A stretch of 63,699 nt of DNA from Streptomyces sp. SID5785 (GCF_009870065.1 NZ_WWIA01000890.1:1-63699), one strand, 5' to 3'; counted from the first letter of the stretch, positions 31,391-39,545 are shown. The notes: a model not told the origin generated them from the sequence alone. Program-made: numbers and translations.

Positions 31391-31894
31391 TCAGTTGTGC
31401 AGGTGAGTGTGGGAGCGGGCGAACGCGCCGCGGGTGTGGCTGGTCACGTGGGTGTTCTTGGTGACCGGCCCGGTGTACGTGTGGTGGGAGACGGAGCGGC
31501 GGGCGCGGGAGACCGCGGCGCCAATGGACAGCGCGAAGAACGCCGCTCCGGTGACGAGCACGCCCATGGAGACGACGCCGGTCACGCTCATGGAGGCGAA
31601 TCCCTTCAGCACGAGCCAGATCCCGCAGCCGATCCCGGTGCTGCCGGCGCCGATACCAATGGAGGCGACCGCGGTCCCGGCCGCCCACGCAGGCACGATC
31701 CGCTTGTCGTCCTGCCAGACCGGTGCGGCGTCGCCGACGGTCGGGGACTCGGTGGTGTCGCGGTAGGACGTCGGGATCGGCGGCCGGGGCGGCGCGGGGC
31801 GGTAGACGTCGTCGATAATGCGGCGGGCTTCGGCGTTGGCCGCGGCGTCGCTCATCCGCCGCCACCAGTCGGTGGTGTGCTCGGTGTCGCTCAC
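31391..31894 (-). CDS. Small membrane protein, Spd-like
   Basis: This 167-residue protein has a hydrophilic N-terminal 65 residues, then two hydrophobic segments (about 70-97 and 103-127), and a His/Ser/Thr-rich tail. No domain name fits. Two-helix proteins clustered near traB in Streptomyces conjugative elements are usually spread (Spd) proteins, which help intramycelial plasmid movement; that role is inferred from position only. The GTG start follows GGAGG by seven bases. Confidence 0.65.
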   Translation of the reverse strand: MSDTEHTTDWWRRMSDAAANAEARRIIDDVYRPAPPRPPIPTSYRDTTESPTVGDAAPVWQDDKRIVPAWAAGTAVASIGIGAGSTGIGCGIWLVLKGFASMSVTGVVSMGVLVTGAAFFALSIGAAVSRARRSVSHHTYTGPVTKNTHVTSHTRGAFARSHTHLHN

Positions 31895-31917
31895 GGCAGG
31901 GCCTCCGGTCGGGTCGG

Positions 31918-32109
31918 TCAGGTGATGTTGGATGCGGTGTCGAGCACGGCCTGTATCGCCTGGCGGATCGTGGTGGACGCTCCGGTGTCGGCGGTGAAGA
32001 ACCCGAAGAGGAACACCGCGAGCGCGGCACCCGCCCCGACGTAGCGGGAGCGGATCAGTACGAAGGTGAGGAGCCCGAAGAGGGCGACGGCGGACAGGGT
32101 CACGATCAC
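31918..32109 (-). CDS. Tiny two-helix membrane protein, Spd-like
   Basis: This 63-residue protein has two hydrophobic helices (about residues 2-20 and 24-42) and a short amphipathic C-terminus. I chose GTG 32109 because GGGAGG lies seven bases upstream. A longer frame to 32319 would read through the CTTGTC repeat array in codons unlike those of this genome, so I reject it. It is probably a spread protein. Confidence 0.65.
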   Translation of the reverse strand: MIVTLSAVALFGLLTFVLIRSRYVGAGAALAVFLFGFFTADTGASTTIRQAIQAVLDTASNIT

Positions 32110-32172
32110 GAACGGACCTCCCAGAAACGGCCGGCGGGCAGCCCCCTGAAGTTCGGTGCTGCCCGCCGATGG

Positions 32173-32320
32173 CTTGTCGTCTGACTTGTCGTGTGGCTTG
32201 TCGCTTGTCTTGTCGTCTTGCTTGTCTTGTCGCTTGTCGCCTCCCAGGTCACAAGCCGTTTGAGACCCCTCACGACAACCCGCGGGCGGGTGTTCGTGTG
32301 GGCGCGCGACAAGCGACAAG
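32173..32320. repeat. CTTGTC repeat array downstream of traB (candidate clt transfer locus)
   Basis: CTTGTC occurs eight times in 66 bases (starts 32173, 32185, 32197, 32204, 32209, 32221, 32226, 32233). Six of these lie exactly 12 bases apart. Two more copies in the opposite orientation (GACAAG at 32308 and 32315) lie right at the traB stop. The array lies in a 213-base gene-free gap. TraB of Streptomyces plasmids recognises short direct repeats in clt through its C-terminal winged helix, and traB here has such a domain. Confidence 0.75.
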
Positions 32321-32322
32321 CG

Positions 32323-34425
32323 CTACTCGTCCGAGGGCTGTTCGGGAGCGTGGTCGCGGTGGACGTAGCGGGCTTTGGTGCCCTCTCCGATCCGTACCGC
32401 CGTGCCGTTCTCGGTCCACGTCTTGAGCCAGCCGACGACCGTCTGACGGGTCGTGCCGAACTCGTCCGCGAGGGCGCGGGCGATCGCGGATGCTCCGGTG
32501 CCCTCGGGTCCGGCCGCGCGCAAGGCGGCGAGCGCGGCCTGTTGCGCCGGGCTGTCCTGCTCCGCCTGGCCTCGCAGCGCGGACAGGTTCAGTCCCGACG
32601 CTGGCGGCGGCGCATCAGGGTCGGGTGCGGTGGCGAACTGGGCGTCGATCTCCTCACGGAACCGACGCAGCAGCTCATCCTCGCCACCCGGCTTCTGCGC
32701 CCGCTCGGTGCGGTGCGCGGACAGATTCAGCCCGCCCGCCGCTCCGCCGGCCGCCTGCTCGGGCGTGTGCGGGGTGAGATCGCGCATCCACGCGGTGCGC
32801 TCCGCATCCCAGCGCCGCGCGTAGTCGGGCCCGGCGGCCCTGGCGGACACATCGTCCAGCCGCGGGTGCCGGTCGGACGTGGCGACGGTGATGTCGCGGA
32901 TCTGCGAGGGCTTGATCCGCCACGCCTTGCACAGCGCGCCCGGGGACTCGGGAGTGCCCATGAATCCGGCGCCCTTGAACGGCGCCTGATCCACGCGCAG
33001 TCCGCGGCGGCCCGGGAACATCTTCGACAGGTCCATGCCCTCGGTTTCGCCGCCGGTCAGGGCAACCCTCACCTTGGCCTCGCGGCGGATGAGGAGGTTG
33101 CCCAGCACACTTCCGGTAGCCCCGAGAGCGGTGATGACCGTGCGCCCGCCCATGGAGCGGTGCATGCGGATGAACTCGTAGATCCGCTTGGCGAGTTCCT
33201 TCATCTGCCGGTCCGTGGACACCAGGATTTCGGCGCCCTCGTCGATGACCAGCATGATCTGGGGAATCTTCGCGCTTACCGGAAGCAGGTCGGTGTCGTG
33301 CTTGGCCATCAGGTCCTGATAGCCGCGCTTGCGGGCCAGCCCGATGGCGATGGCCGCATCCAGAAGCTTCAGCGCTTCCTCGTACGTCCCGGCCAGCCAG
33401 TCCACGCCGGGCCGCACCGGGGAGCCGTCCTCCTGCTTGAGTTCACCGGTCAGTGCGGGGCGTACCCAGGGCAGGCCGGCCGATCCGGCGTTCAGGTCGA
33501 TCACCCACGTCAGTACGTCCGTGGTACGGGCGAACCCGGCCAGGATCGTGTGGAGCAGGTTGGTTTTGCCTGATCCGGTCGGTCCGACCACTAGCGCGCA
33601 CTGCTCGCGCAGATAGGCGAGCACGTCGTCACCGTTCGTCCGGAATACCCACGGGATGCCTGTCAGGATCGAGAGCGGGCTGTAGTCCTCGGGGTAGGTG
33701 CGGGCCTCGGAGAGGACGTTGCGGGTGGTGACGTCCACAATCGCCCGGCCCTGGTGAACTCCCGGGCCCACGGCGGCGGTGCAGCCGTGCGGGAGCTTGG
33801 CATCGGCGGACAGGGCGCCGGAGTGCTGGGCGATGCGGTCGTAGGTGATGCCGCCCTGGGGTTCGATGTCGAGGGAGTAGCCGTTGCCGGTCTCCCACAT
33901 TTCCACAGCCTTCACCTTCACCGTGATCGAGCAGATCCGGGCGATCCGCTCCACCCATTCCGCGGCGATTGCACGGCGCTCCGCGCTCATCTCCTGCGCG
34001 ATCGCGCGGCGTTCGGCCGCGAGGGCTTCCTCCTCGCGGGCCTCCTCGTACAGGGCGACCGACCGGGCGCCGGCGCCCATGCCCACGCCGATGGTGGCGA
34101 GGGAGCCGAGGGCGGCCCAGGTGAGGGGGCCGGTTGTCATGGCCCAGGTGGTCCACCCGGCGCCGACCAGCCAGGATGCGGCCTTGAAGGCGAGGGTGCG
34201 GCCCGCGTTGCGGACCTTGAGTCCAGCCACAGTGTGGCCGAGGGCGCCGGCGCCGCCGACGGCGAGCGCCCACATGGGCGGCATGCCGGTGGCGGCTCCG
34301 GTGGTGGCAACGGCGAGGGCTCCGGTGGTGGCGGACAGGGCGCCGGTCACGGGTCCGTGACCGGCGCTCCAGTCCAGCACCGGGCCGCTCGCCTGGTTCT
34401 TCTTGGCGGTAGCGGCAGCGCTCAT
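32323..34425 (-). CDS. FtsK/SpoIIIE-like conjugal DNA translocase (TraB/TraSA)
   Basis: This 700-residue protein drives transfer of double-stranded DNA between hyphae. N-terminal membrane segments (about 40-65 and 88-118) precede a charged coiled coil (125-160). The motor domain has Walker A GPTGSGKT at 281-288 and the Walker B region MLVIDEGAEI. At about 635-690 there is a winged-helix-like gamma domain (SAIARALADEFGTTRQTVVGWL, in part). It lies directly upstream of the CTTGTC array on the minus strand and one base after the next gene's stop. Confidence 0.92.
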   Translation of the reverse strand: MSAAATAKKNQASGPVLDWSAGHGPVTGALSATTGALAVATTGAATGMPPMWALAVGGAGALGHTVAGLKVRNAGRTLAFKAASWLVGAGWTTWAMTTGPLTWAALGSLATIGVGMGAGARSVALYEEAREEEALAAERRAIAQEMSAERRAIAAEWVERIARICSITVKVKAVEMWETGNGYSLDIEPQGGITYDRIAQHSGALSADAKLPHGCTAAVGPGVHQGRAIVDVTTRNVLSEARTYPEDYSPLSILTGIPWVFRTNGDDVLAYLREQCALVVGPTGSGKTNLLHTILAGFARTTDVLTWVIDLNAGSAGLPWVRPALTGELKQEDGSPVRPGVDWLAGTYEEALKLLDAAIAIGLARKRGYQDLMAKHDTDLLPVSAKIPQIMLVIDEGAEILVSTDRQMKELAKRIYEFIRMHRSMGGRTVITALGATGSVLGNLLIRREAKVRVALTGGETEGMDLSKMFPGRRGLRVDQAPFKGAGFMGTPESPGALCKAWRIKPSQIRDITVATSDRHPRLDDVSARAAGPDYARRWDAERTAWMRDLTPHTPEQAAGGAAGGLNLSAHRTERAQKPGGEDELLRRFREEIDAQFATAPDPDAPPPASGLNLSALRGQAEQDSPAQQAALAALRAAGPEGTGASAIARALADEFGTTRQTVVGWLKTWTENGTAVRIGEGTKARYVHRDHAPEQPSDE

Positions 34426-34426
34426 G

Positions 34427-36037
34427 TCAGACGTTCCAACCCTTCTCGGCCTCCGGACCGTTGCGGGGGTCCTCGTGGCGGGCGATGTCCTGCTCGTGGG
34501 CCTGGCGGAACAGCGGCCCCATGTCCTCAGCGACCGCGACCGCGCTCATCAGGGCGCCGAAGATGTCGTTGAAGCCGTCCGCGACCTCCTTCTCCAGCGG
34601 AAACTCCGAGTCGGAGCGCTCCGCGAGCGTCTTCATCACGTTCGCGACCGACGTGATCGCGGCGGGCAGGGACTCGACCATGGCGAGGATCTCCATGGCG
34701 TTCTCGGGGTCGTAGGACTGCGCGGCCTGCTCCATTTCCGCCGCGTGCTCTTCGAACTGGAACCCAGACACGTGCTCTCCTTCGCTGGTGGACGTGGTGT
34801 CGGTGCTGTTCGCGACCGGTACGGCGGGTCGTGCCACCTGGTCGCCGATCCCATCGGTGCTGTCCTCGGTGGCCGCCCTCTCTGTGGCGTCCTCAGCCGC
34901 GGCCTGCTCGTCGCGGATCGCCGCATCCCGCCGGCCGCGCTCCTCACGAGCCGATCCGGTCAGGCGCCGGTACAGGCGCCGGCCGGGGTGCACGAGCCAG
35001 GACCAGCCCAACTTCCGGCCCAGCGGGCTGGTCAGGAGACCGAGCAGACCGAGCGGCAGCGCGAGCAGAGTCGCGAGCGCGCGGCGCCCGTGGAACCGTG
35101 CTGCAGAACGGCGCAGCGCCTTGCGGGCGGCCTGCCTGGCGGGGGCCTTGCGCACGTTCGAGCGGCCACCGGCTACCTTCCGCGCGGCGCCAGCATCGCG
35201 GCGCGCCCGATGCTTGGCGATCGCCGCCTGCTGCACCGCACGCGCTTTGCGACTCGCGCCCCCGAGTATCCGCCCGGCCAGGCCGCCCGTACGCGAACGC
35301 CTCTTGCCACCGGGCTTGTTCGCGCTGTTCTTCGGCGTGTGCGGCTTGGTGGTGTTGCGGCGCGCGTCGGCCACCGCGCGGCGGGCCGCGGACGTCTGCG
35401 CACGCTTCTGCGCCCGCGAGGCACCGGCCTGCTGACTCGCTTTCCGCAGCGCCCTGACTTGCCCCGCCTTGGCGGCGAGCCCGCCTCCCGCGCCGCCGCG
35501 ACTGGTCTTGGCGGCGCCGGACTTGTGCAGGGAGGCCGGGGCGCGGTGCTTGCCCGCCCCCGACCGGCCCTGCCCCGGACCGGCCGGGGTCTTGCGGTGC
35601 TTCTGGCCGGGGACTTTGCCCCCGCTGCCAGCTGCGCGCCCGCCACCCGAACCGTGCTGGCGTCCGGCGGCGTTGAGGCCACCGGAGCGATGGCGGGCGG
35701 CGTGCTGCCGGGCCGCGGTGCGAGCAGCGGCTCGCCGTGCGGCCCGCTTCGGGCGCGGGTTGCGGCTGCGGTAGGAGGCAACCGTGCCGAGCACGGCCAT
35801 GCCGGTCGCGGCGACCACTGCGCCGATCGGGCCGCCGGCCAGTCCGGCGGCGGCGATCGTGGACACGGTGGCGTTCGCGCCGGACAGGGCGAGCGGGGCG
35901 ACCGGCCAGCCGCCCGGCGAGTCTTCTACCTGCGGGTTCTTCTCGCTCGCCTTGTCCACAGCCTGTGCAGGCGGCGGGGCGGGCGGGGTGTCGGTGGCGG
36001 CGGGGGCCACTACCGCTTCCGTGTGGGTGTCGGTCAT
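34427..36037 (-). CDS. Large basic membrane protein, probable spread protein (SpdB-like)
   Basis: This 536-residue protein has a hydrophobic N-terminal segment (about 48-85), a long Arg/Lys/Ala/Gly-rich low-complexity region (about 90-330), a further hydrophobic patch (about 335-355) and an acidic C-terminal 150 residues. ATG 36037 has AAGGAG ten bases upstream. No enzymatic motif is seen. Its position beside traB, its high charge and its membrane anchors suggest a DNA- or cell-wall-associated partner of the translocase. The function is inferred. Confidence 0.65.
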   Translation of the reverse strand: MTDTHTEAVVAPAATDTPPAPPPAQAVDKASEKNPQVEDSPGGWPVAPLALSGANATVSTIAAAGLAGGPIGAVVAATGMAVLGTVASYRSRNPRPKRAARRAAARTAARQHAARHRSGGLNAAGRQHGSGGGRAAGSGGKVPGQKHRKTPAGPGQGRSGAGKHRAPASLHKSGAAKTSRGGAGGGLAAKAGQVRALRKASQQAGASRAQKRAQTSAARRAVADARRNTTKPHTPKNSANKPGGKRRSRTGGLAGRILGGASRKARAVQQAAIAKHRARRDAGAARKVAGGRSNVRKAPARQAARKALRRSAARFHGRRALATLLALPLGLLGLLTSPLGRKLGWSWLVHPGRRLYRRLTGSAREERGRRDAAIRDEQAAAEDATERAATEDSTDGIGDQVARPAVPVANSTDTTSTSEGEHVSGFQFEEHAAEMEQAAQSYDPENAMEILAMVESLPAAITSVANVMKTLAERSDSEFPLEKEVADGFNDIFGALMSAVAVAEDMGPLFRQAHEQDIARHEDPRNGPEAEKGWNV

Positions 36038-36065
36038 GCTGAGAGCACTCCTTCCGGAGTGAACA

Positions 36066-36110
36066 GCAGGACCCGAACGCGCTGGTGAGAAGGTGGCGTT
36101 CGGGTCCTGC
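36066..36110 (-). promoter_or_regulatory. Perfect 15-bp stem-loop upstream of the spd-like gene
   Basis: GCAGGACCCGAACGC (36066-36080) pairs perfectly with GCGTTCGGGTCCTGC (36096-36110) around a 15-base G-rich loop, between the stop of one gene and the start of the next. It could be an intra-operon terminator or a leader element of the same kind as the duplicated hairpins. Confidence 0.65.
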
Positions 36111-36132
36111 GCCGGTATGAGGGATGCGCTGT

Positions 36133-36447
36133 TCAGACGTAGTCGTGAGCGGGATGGGCGGCGGCGATCTCCTGCCAGCGGCGGTTCTCCGCGGCGTCCA
36201 CGTTCTGCACGCGGACCTCGAAGGAGCAGCCCGGCTCCGTGCAGCGGTGCAGCGTCCCGGCCAGTGCGCGGGTGAGCTGCGCCAGCATCTGCAAGCCCGA
36301 GGACAGGATCGCCAGACTGCACGGGATGATCAGGCCGATCGGTACGCCGAACGAGTCGAGGCGCACCCCGATCCACACCGCCAGGGCGAGCGTGAACAGC
36401 AGGGTGACGGCCTCCAAGACACGGAGCCGGTTCGTGTTCTGTGCCAT
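36133..36447 (-). CDS. Small two-helix membrane protein
   Basis: This 104-residue protein has two adjacent hydrophobic helices (about residues 8-30 and 34-62) followed by a soluble tail with two Cys and a His. GGGAG precedes the ATG. It is unrecognised, and a spread-related role is likely from its location in the transfer operon. Confidence 0.65.
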   Translation of the reverse strand: MAQNTNRLRVLEAVTLLFTLALAVWIGVRLDSFGVPIGLIIPCSLAILSSGLQMLAQLTRALAGTLHRCTEPGCSFEVRVQNVDAAENRRWQEIAAAHPAHDYV

Positions 36448-36476
36448 GAGGAAACTCCCAGGTCAGTGAAGGGATT

Positions 36477-36815
36477 TCAGGCAGCGCGCTGTTCCTTGGC
36501 AGCGATGCACAGGCCGCACATGCGGCGCGAGGGCGGGATGACGTATCCGGCATCACGCGCGCACTCCGGGCACCGCCGGCGGGCGGCATTCGCTTTCGCC
36601 AGGGCCGCCCACCGGGCCGGCGTCATCGGACGCACCGGCTTGGCCAGGTCGATCCGGTACAAATGCGCGACCAGCGGGCCACGGCGGCGGCGCGGGCGCT
36701 CTAGCTGTGCGGCTACGTCCTGGCCTCCCGGGCGTAGACCAAGCGCCCGCAACTGCCGCACCGTGGCGTAGCCATCCGGGGCCAGGCGCCACCGGTAGAC
36801 GGGCAGCGAGGCCAT
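36477..36815 (-). CDS. RRQRL-motif zinc-binding protein
   Basis: This 112-residue protein matches a family seen in AICEs. It has the motif ATVRQLRALGLRPGGQ near residue 17, then YRIDLAKPVRPMTPARWAALAKA, and a C-terminal pair of Cys knuckles (CPEC and CGLC) suited to zinc. The ATG overlaps the methyltransferase stop (TGATG), so the two are translationally coupled. The function is unknown. Confidence 0.75.
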   Translation of the reverse strand: MASLPVYRWRLAPDGYATVRQLRALGLRPGGQDVAAQLERPRRRRGPLVAHLYRIDLAKPVRPMTPARWAALAKANAARRRCPECARDAGYVIPPSRRMCGLCIAAKEQRAA

Positions 36816-37582
36816 CAGGCAGCCACCTCCACTTCGGCGGGATGATGCTCGCGGCGGGCGAGATGACGGAGCCGAGCCGGTTGGTTCGGGACGGCTCGTG
36901 CTCCCCATCCGTCAGCGATGAAGTCCCGTCCGATGTGTTCGGTGTAGGCGGGCGGGATGGCCTCGGTGAGTTCCTCGTGGACGTCGGTCCACGTGATGCC
37001 CATGGCCTGCTGCATCTCGCGGATGCTGCCCTTGCCACCGCCCTTTCCGTACGCGGCGATGTACGGGCCATCGCGCCACACGCCGTGCCGCCAGCCCCGC
37101 ACCGGGCCACGATGCGGCTTGTGCGGCGCGGCGGTGGGCTGCCAGTACAGGCCCAGCTCGAAGTAGCGGTGGCGCAGGACCGCCAGCCCGAACATCTCCC
37201 CACACAGCAGAAGGTCTTTGCGCAGGTCGGCGCCCTGGACGTTCTCGATGACGTACGGGACGCCGTACCACTCGCACACTTGCCGGACCTGCGGGATGAG
37301 GTCGATGTGTGAGCGGCGACCCCGGTTGGTGCCCTTGGTCAGGGCACACGACGCCTGGCACGGCGGGGAGTAGTGGACCAGGTCGAAGTCCTGGCACAGC
37401 TCCCGCGCCGCGTCCAGCGCGTCACCCTCGACGAACGGGAACGGGTACGAAGAGCGCCGGACGATATCGACGCCGACGACGTCGAACCCGGCCCGCCAGT
37501 AGCCCATCGAGGCGCCGCCTGCGCAGCAGAACAGATCCAGCACACGCGGCCGGCGCCACCGAGGCTTGAGATCCGTGGCCAT
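36815..37582 (-). CDS. DNA (cytosine-5) methyltransferase
   Basis: This 255-residue protein has the order of m5C methylase motifs. Motif I is DLFCCAGGASMGYWRAGF. Motif IV has the catalytic Cys in YSPPCQA, motif VI is ENVQG, and RHRYFELG is a motif VIII-like segment. It is short, with a small target-recognition region. There is no restriction endonuclease next to it. It is coupled at both ends to neighbours in the transfer operon, so it probably acts on element or recipient DNA during conjugation. The target sequence is unknown. Confidence 0.85.
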   Translation of the reverse strand: MATDLKPRWRRPRVLDLFCCAGGASMGYWRAGFDVVGVDIVRRSSYPFPFVEGDALDAARELCQDFDLVHYSPPCQASCALTKGTNRGRRSHIDLIPQVRQVCEWYGVPYVIENVQGADLRKDLLLCGEMFGLAVLRHRYFELGLYWQPTAAPHKPHRGPVRGWRHGVWRDGPYIAAYGKGGGKGSIREMQQAMGITWTDVHEELTEAIPPAYTEHIGRDFIADGWGARAVPNQPARLRHLARREHHPAEVEVAA

Positions 37583-38589
37583 CACTGGCTCGCGATGGCC
37601 AGCGGCGCCCCGGTGTGCTCCGGGTCGCGCAGGCCGGCGTAGCGACCGGAGACCCAGCCGACCGACCAGCCGCACAACTCGGCCGCCTGCCGCACCGACA
37701 GACCAGCCCCGAACGCCACGGTCACGATCCGGCGCGCCTCGCCCTCGTCCAGCTTGCCCGCGGCGGGCCCGCGCTCCAGGAGCGCGGCGCGTTCACGGGT
37801 GATCCGGTCCTCGCGTTCACGCTGTTCACGAGCCGCGGCCCGATCCCGCTCCTGCTGCTCGGCCTCGGCCCGCTCGCGGACCTGGCGTTCAAGCATCTGC
37901 CGTTCGTGTTCACGCTGTTCACGCTCGTGTTCACGGCGTTCACGAGCCTCCCGCTCCAGGGCTTCCGCCCGCTCGCGGGCCTCGCGCTCCTCGCGGGCCC
38001 GACGCTCCTCCCGCTCCGCTTGCTCACGGGCCAAAGCGGCCTCATGTTCTCGCTGTTCACGAGCCAGCGCGGCGGCGTTCTCGCGCTGCTCCCGCTCGTC
38101 TTGACGGCGCCGCTCGGCATCCGCCAGACGCTGCTGTGCGCGCCGCTCGCGCTCCGCATCCTCCGCTGCCTTGTGCGTCGCCTCAGCGGCGGCGATGGCC
38201 CGGCGGTAGGCGAGGCTCGCCTCCGCCGTGACGATCAGCAGCAGCGGGGCGACCGAGTGGACAGCCACGCCGACCAGGTCCTTCTTCAGCGCAGAGTCCG
38301 CCGTGTTGAGCGCCAACGTCATGAGACCGGTCATCCAGCGCAGCACGACCGGCCAACGGCCACCGTGCCCGCCCAGGCGCGACAGAACGTCATCGAGCTT
38401 GACCACGATCACCACCGCCGCATCAACCACGAGCGGCAGAATCGGCGCGGTCCAGTCCCAGTCATCGGCCGTATGCCGAGCCATCAACGGCGTGACGGTG
38501 AGGATCGAGTACAGCATCGCCCCGCACACGATCAACCACGTGCCACCCGACAGGGCGCGCTCTGCTGAACGCGTCTGAACACTGTTCAT
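37582..38589 (-). CDS. DUF2637 membrane protein with coiled coil and C-terminal HTH
   Basis: This 335-residue protein has three or four N-terminal hydrophobic segments (about 12-38, 47-65, 82-97 and 107-128), as in DUF2637 proteins of Streptomyces plasmids. A long Arg/Glu-rich coiled coil follows (about 135-285). The C-terminal 50 residues look like a helix-turn-helix (LSVRQAAELCGWSVGWV). It could anchor DNA to the membrane. The coiled-coil coding sequence contains eight GTTCACG words that use non-preferred codons. It overlaps both neighbours. Confidence 0.75.
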   Translation of the reverse strand: MNSVQTRSAERALSGGTWLIVCGAMLYSILTVTPLMARHTADDWDWTAPILPLVVDAAVVIVVKLDDVLSRLGGHGGRWPVVLRWMTGLMTLALNTADSALKKDLVGVAVHSVAPLLLIVTAEASLAYRRAIAAAEATHKAAEDAERERRAQQRLADAERRRQDEREQRENAAALAREQREHEAALAREQAEREERRAREEREARERAEALEREARERREHEREQREHERQMLERQVRERAEAEQQERDRAAAREQREREDRITRERAALLERGPAAGKLDEGEARRIVTVAFGAGLSVRQAAELCGWSVGWVSGRYAGLRDPEHTGAPLAIASQ

Positions 38590-39119
38590 GCCGCCCCCCG
38601 CATCGACTCCGCGACTGCCCGATACACGCGGCGAAACCCGTTCGAGGCGGCGCTGTAGATGAACGCCTCACACGACCACTGGCACTCGTACGGCGAGCGT
38701 TCACCGCGCGGCCCCCACACGTGATCGGCCGGGTAGCCGTGCACCGACATGTCCGCGTACGCGGCCTCGCGGGAGGCGTAGACGGCGTGCGGCTCGCCGT
38801 AGTGGAACAGCACGGTGATGGCCTGCCCCTCCACCGGTTCAGCCGCCAGCTCCTCACGCAGCCGACGCAGTTCGATCTGTTCGAGCAGCGTCCGCTGTTC
38901 GGCCGCGCTCGCCTCCTTCACCGCGTTGGCCAGGAGATAGCGCATCTCGTCGGTAGCTGCCTCGGCGCGCTCCGCACGGTCGGTGACGGCGAACAGCTCC
39001 GTGATGTGCCGGCGGGACGCCGCCCTCGCTGCCTCGGTCGCCTCACGGGCCCGCTCGAACGCAGCGTGCCTGTCCGCCTCCAGCAACGCGAGACGCTTCC
39101 TGGTGACGATGCGGATCAT
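38586..39119 (-). CDS. Hypothetical protein with N-terminal coiled coil
   Basis: This 177-residue protein has an N-terminal coiled coil (residues 8-98, rich in Ala, Glu, Arg) and a compact C-terminal part with Trp, Tyr and two Cys (about 105-177). No family is recognised. The ATG overlaps the upstream stop and its own stop overlaps the DUF2637 start, both as ATGA. Confidence 0.7.
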   Translation of the reverse strand: MIRIVTRKRLALLEADRHAAFERAREATEAARAASRRHITELFAVTDRAERAEAATDEMRYLLANAVKEASAAEQRTLLEQIELRRLREELAAEPVEGQAITVLFHYGEPHAVYASREAAYADMSVHGYPADHVWGPRGERSPYECQWSCEAFIYSAASNGFRRVYRAVAESMRGAA

Positions 39120-39409
39120 GCCGCCGCCCCCTTCCGGACCCGACGGGCACGGGTGACGGGACGGGCGAGCGGAACGACGTTGAACAGGTCATCGGCGCGC
39201 TCCTCGATCGCCGTGGCGGCGAGGCGGAACGCGTCCTCCGGCAGGCCGGGGTTGTCGGCGAGGATGTCGCGGGCCGCGTCCAGGCGGGCCGCTCGCTCCA
39301 TCTCGCTCTCGCCCTCCACCCCCAGCCACAGCTCAACCGGGGTGCCAAGGGCCAGTTCGATGAAGTCGTTGCCGGTCAGGGCCTGTTGGCCGTTGATGTA
39401 CGCACGCAT
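39116..39409 (-). CDS. Hypothetical protein, first gene of the transfer operon
   Basis: This 97-residue acidic protein has a basic tail. ATG 39409 has AGGAG six bases upstream. The longer frame to 39592 would run through the leader hairpin and is rejected. No family is recognised. It leads a chain of overlapping genes (39409 down to 36477), preceded by the duplicated leader hairpin. Confidence 0.65.
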   Translation of the reverse strand: MRAYINGQQALTGNDFIELALGTPVELWLGVEGESEMERAARLDAARDILADNPGLPEDAFRLAATAIEERADDLFNVVPLARPVTRARRVRKGAAA

Positions 39410-39427
39410 GACGAAACTCCTGATCAC

Positions 39428-39487
39428 TGGAGGGATGGAAGAGATCCAGAGGCGGGCGCGGCTTGTGGAAGAGATGGCGCCCGCCCC
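39428..39487 (-). promoter_or_regulatory. Duplicated leader hairpin, copy B (upstream of the transfer operon)
   Basis: The core 39451-39487 is identical to 30829-30865. The stem GGCGGGCGC/GCGCCCGCC extends by CCAG/CTGG beyond one mismatch. Copy A extends by different bases that also pair, so pairing is kept where sequence is not. It lies 42 bases before the first ATG of the transfer operon, close to the 44 of copy A. Confidence 0.65.
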
Positions 39488-39502
39488 TGGGCGGAAAGAG
39501 AG

Positions 39503-39545
39503 CGCCCCGGCCGGGAGTCGAACCCGGCCTACGACCATCGGGGCG
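39503..39545 (-). other. tRNA 3'-end-like minihelix
   Basis: On the minus strand a T-arm CCGGG-TTCGACT-CCCGG is followed by CCGGGGC, which can pair with GCCCCG a few bases before the T-arm. This gives an acceptor-plus-T-arm minihelix without D or anticodon arms. No complete tRNA can be folded here. It may be a remnant tRNA 3' end (an old att site) or a tRNA mimic. The rest of 39546-39930 holds no gene. Confidence 0.4.

Noticed and set aside
31918..32319. 133-residue frame with a DKxx repeat upstream of the small membrane protein
   Set aside because: Codons through the repeat are A-rich at third positions, the start would be a TTG inside the repeat, and GTG 32109 has a better ribosome site. 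I treat 32110-32322 as non-coding.
37791..38061. A CRISPR array in the GTTCACG-rich stretch
   Set aside because: The words are 7 bases long, irregularly spaced and in frame with a coiled-coil gene. There are no repeat-spacer units and no cas genes.
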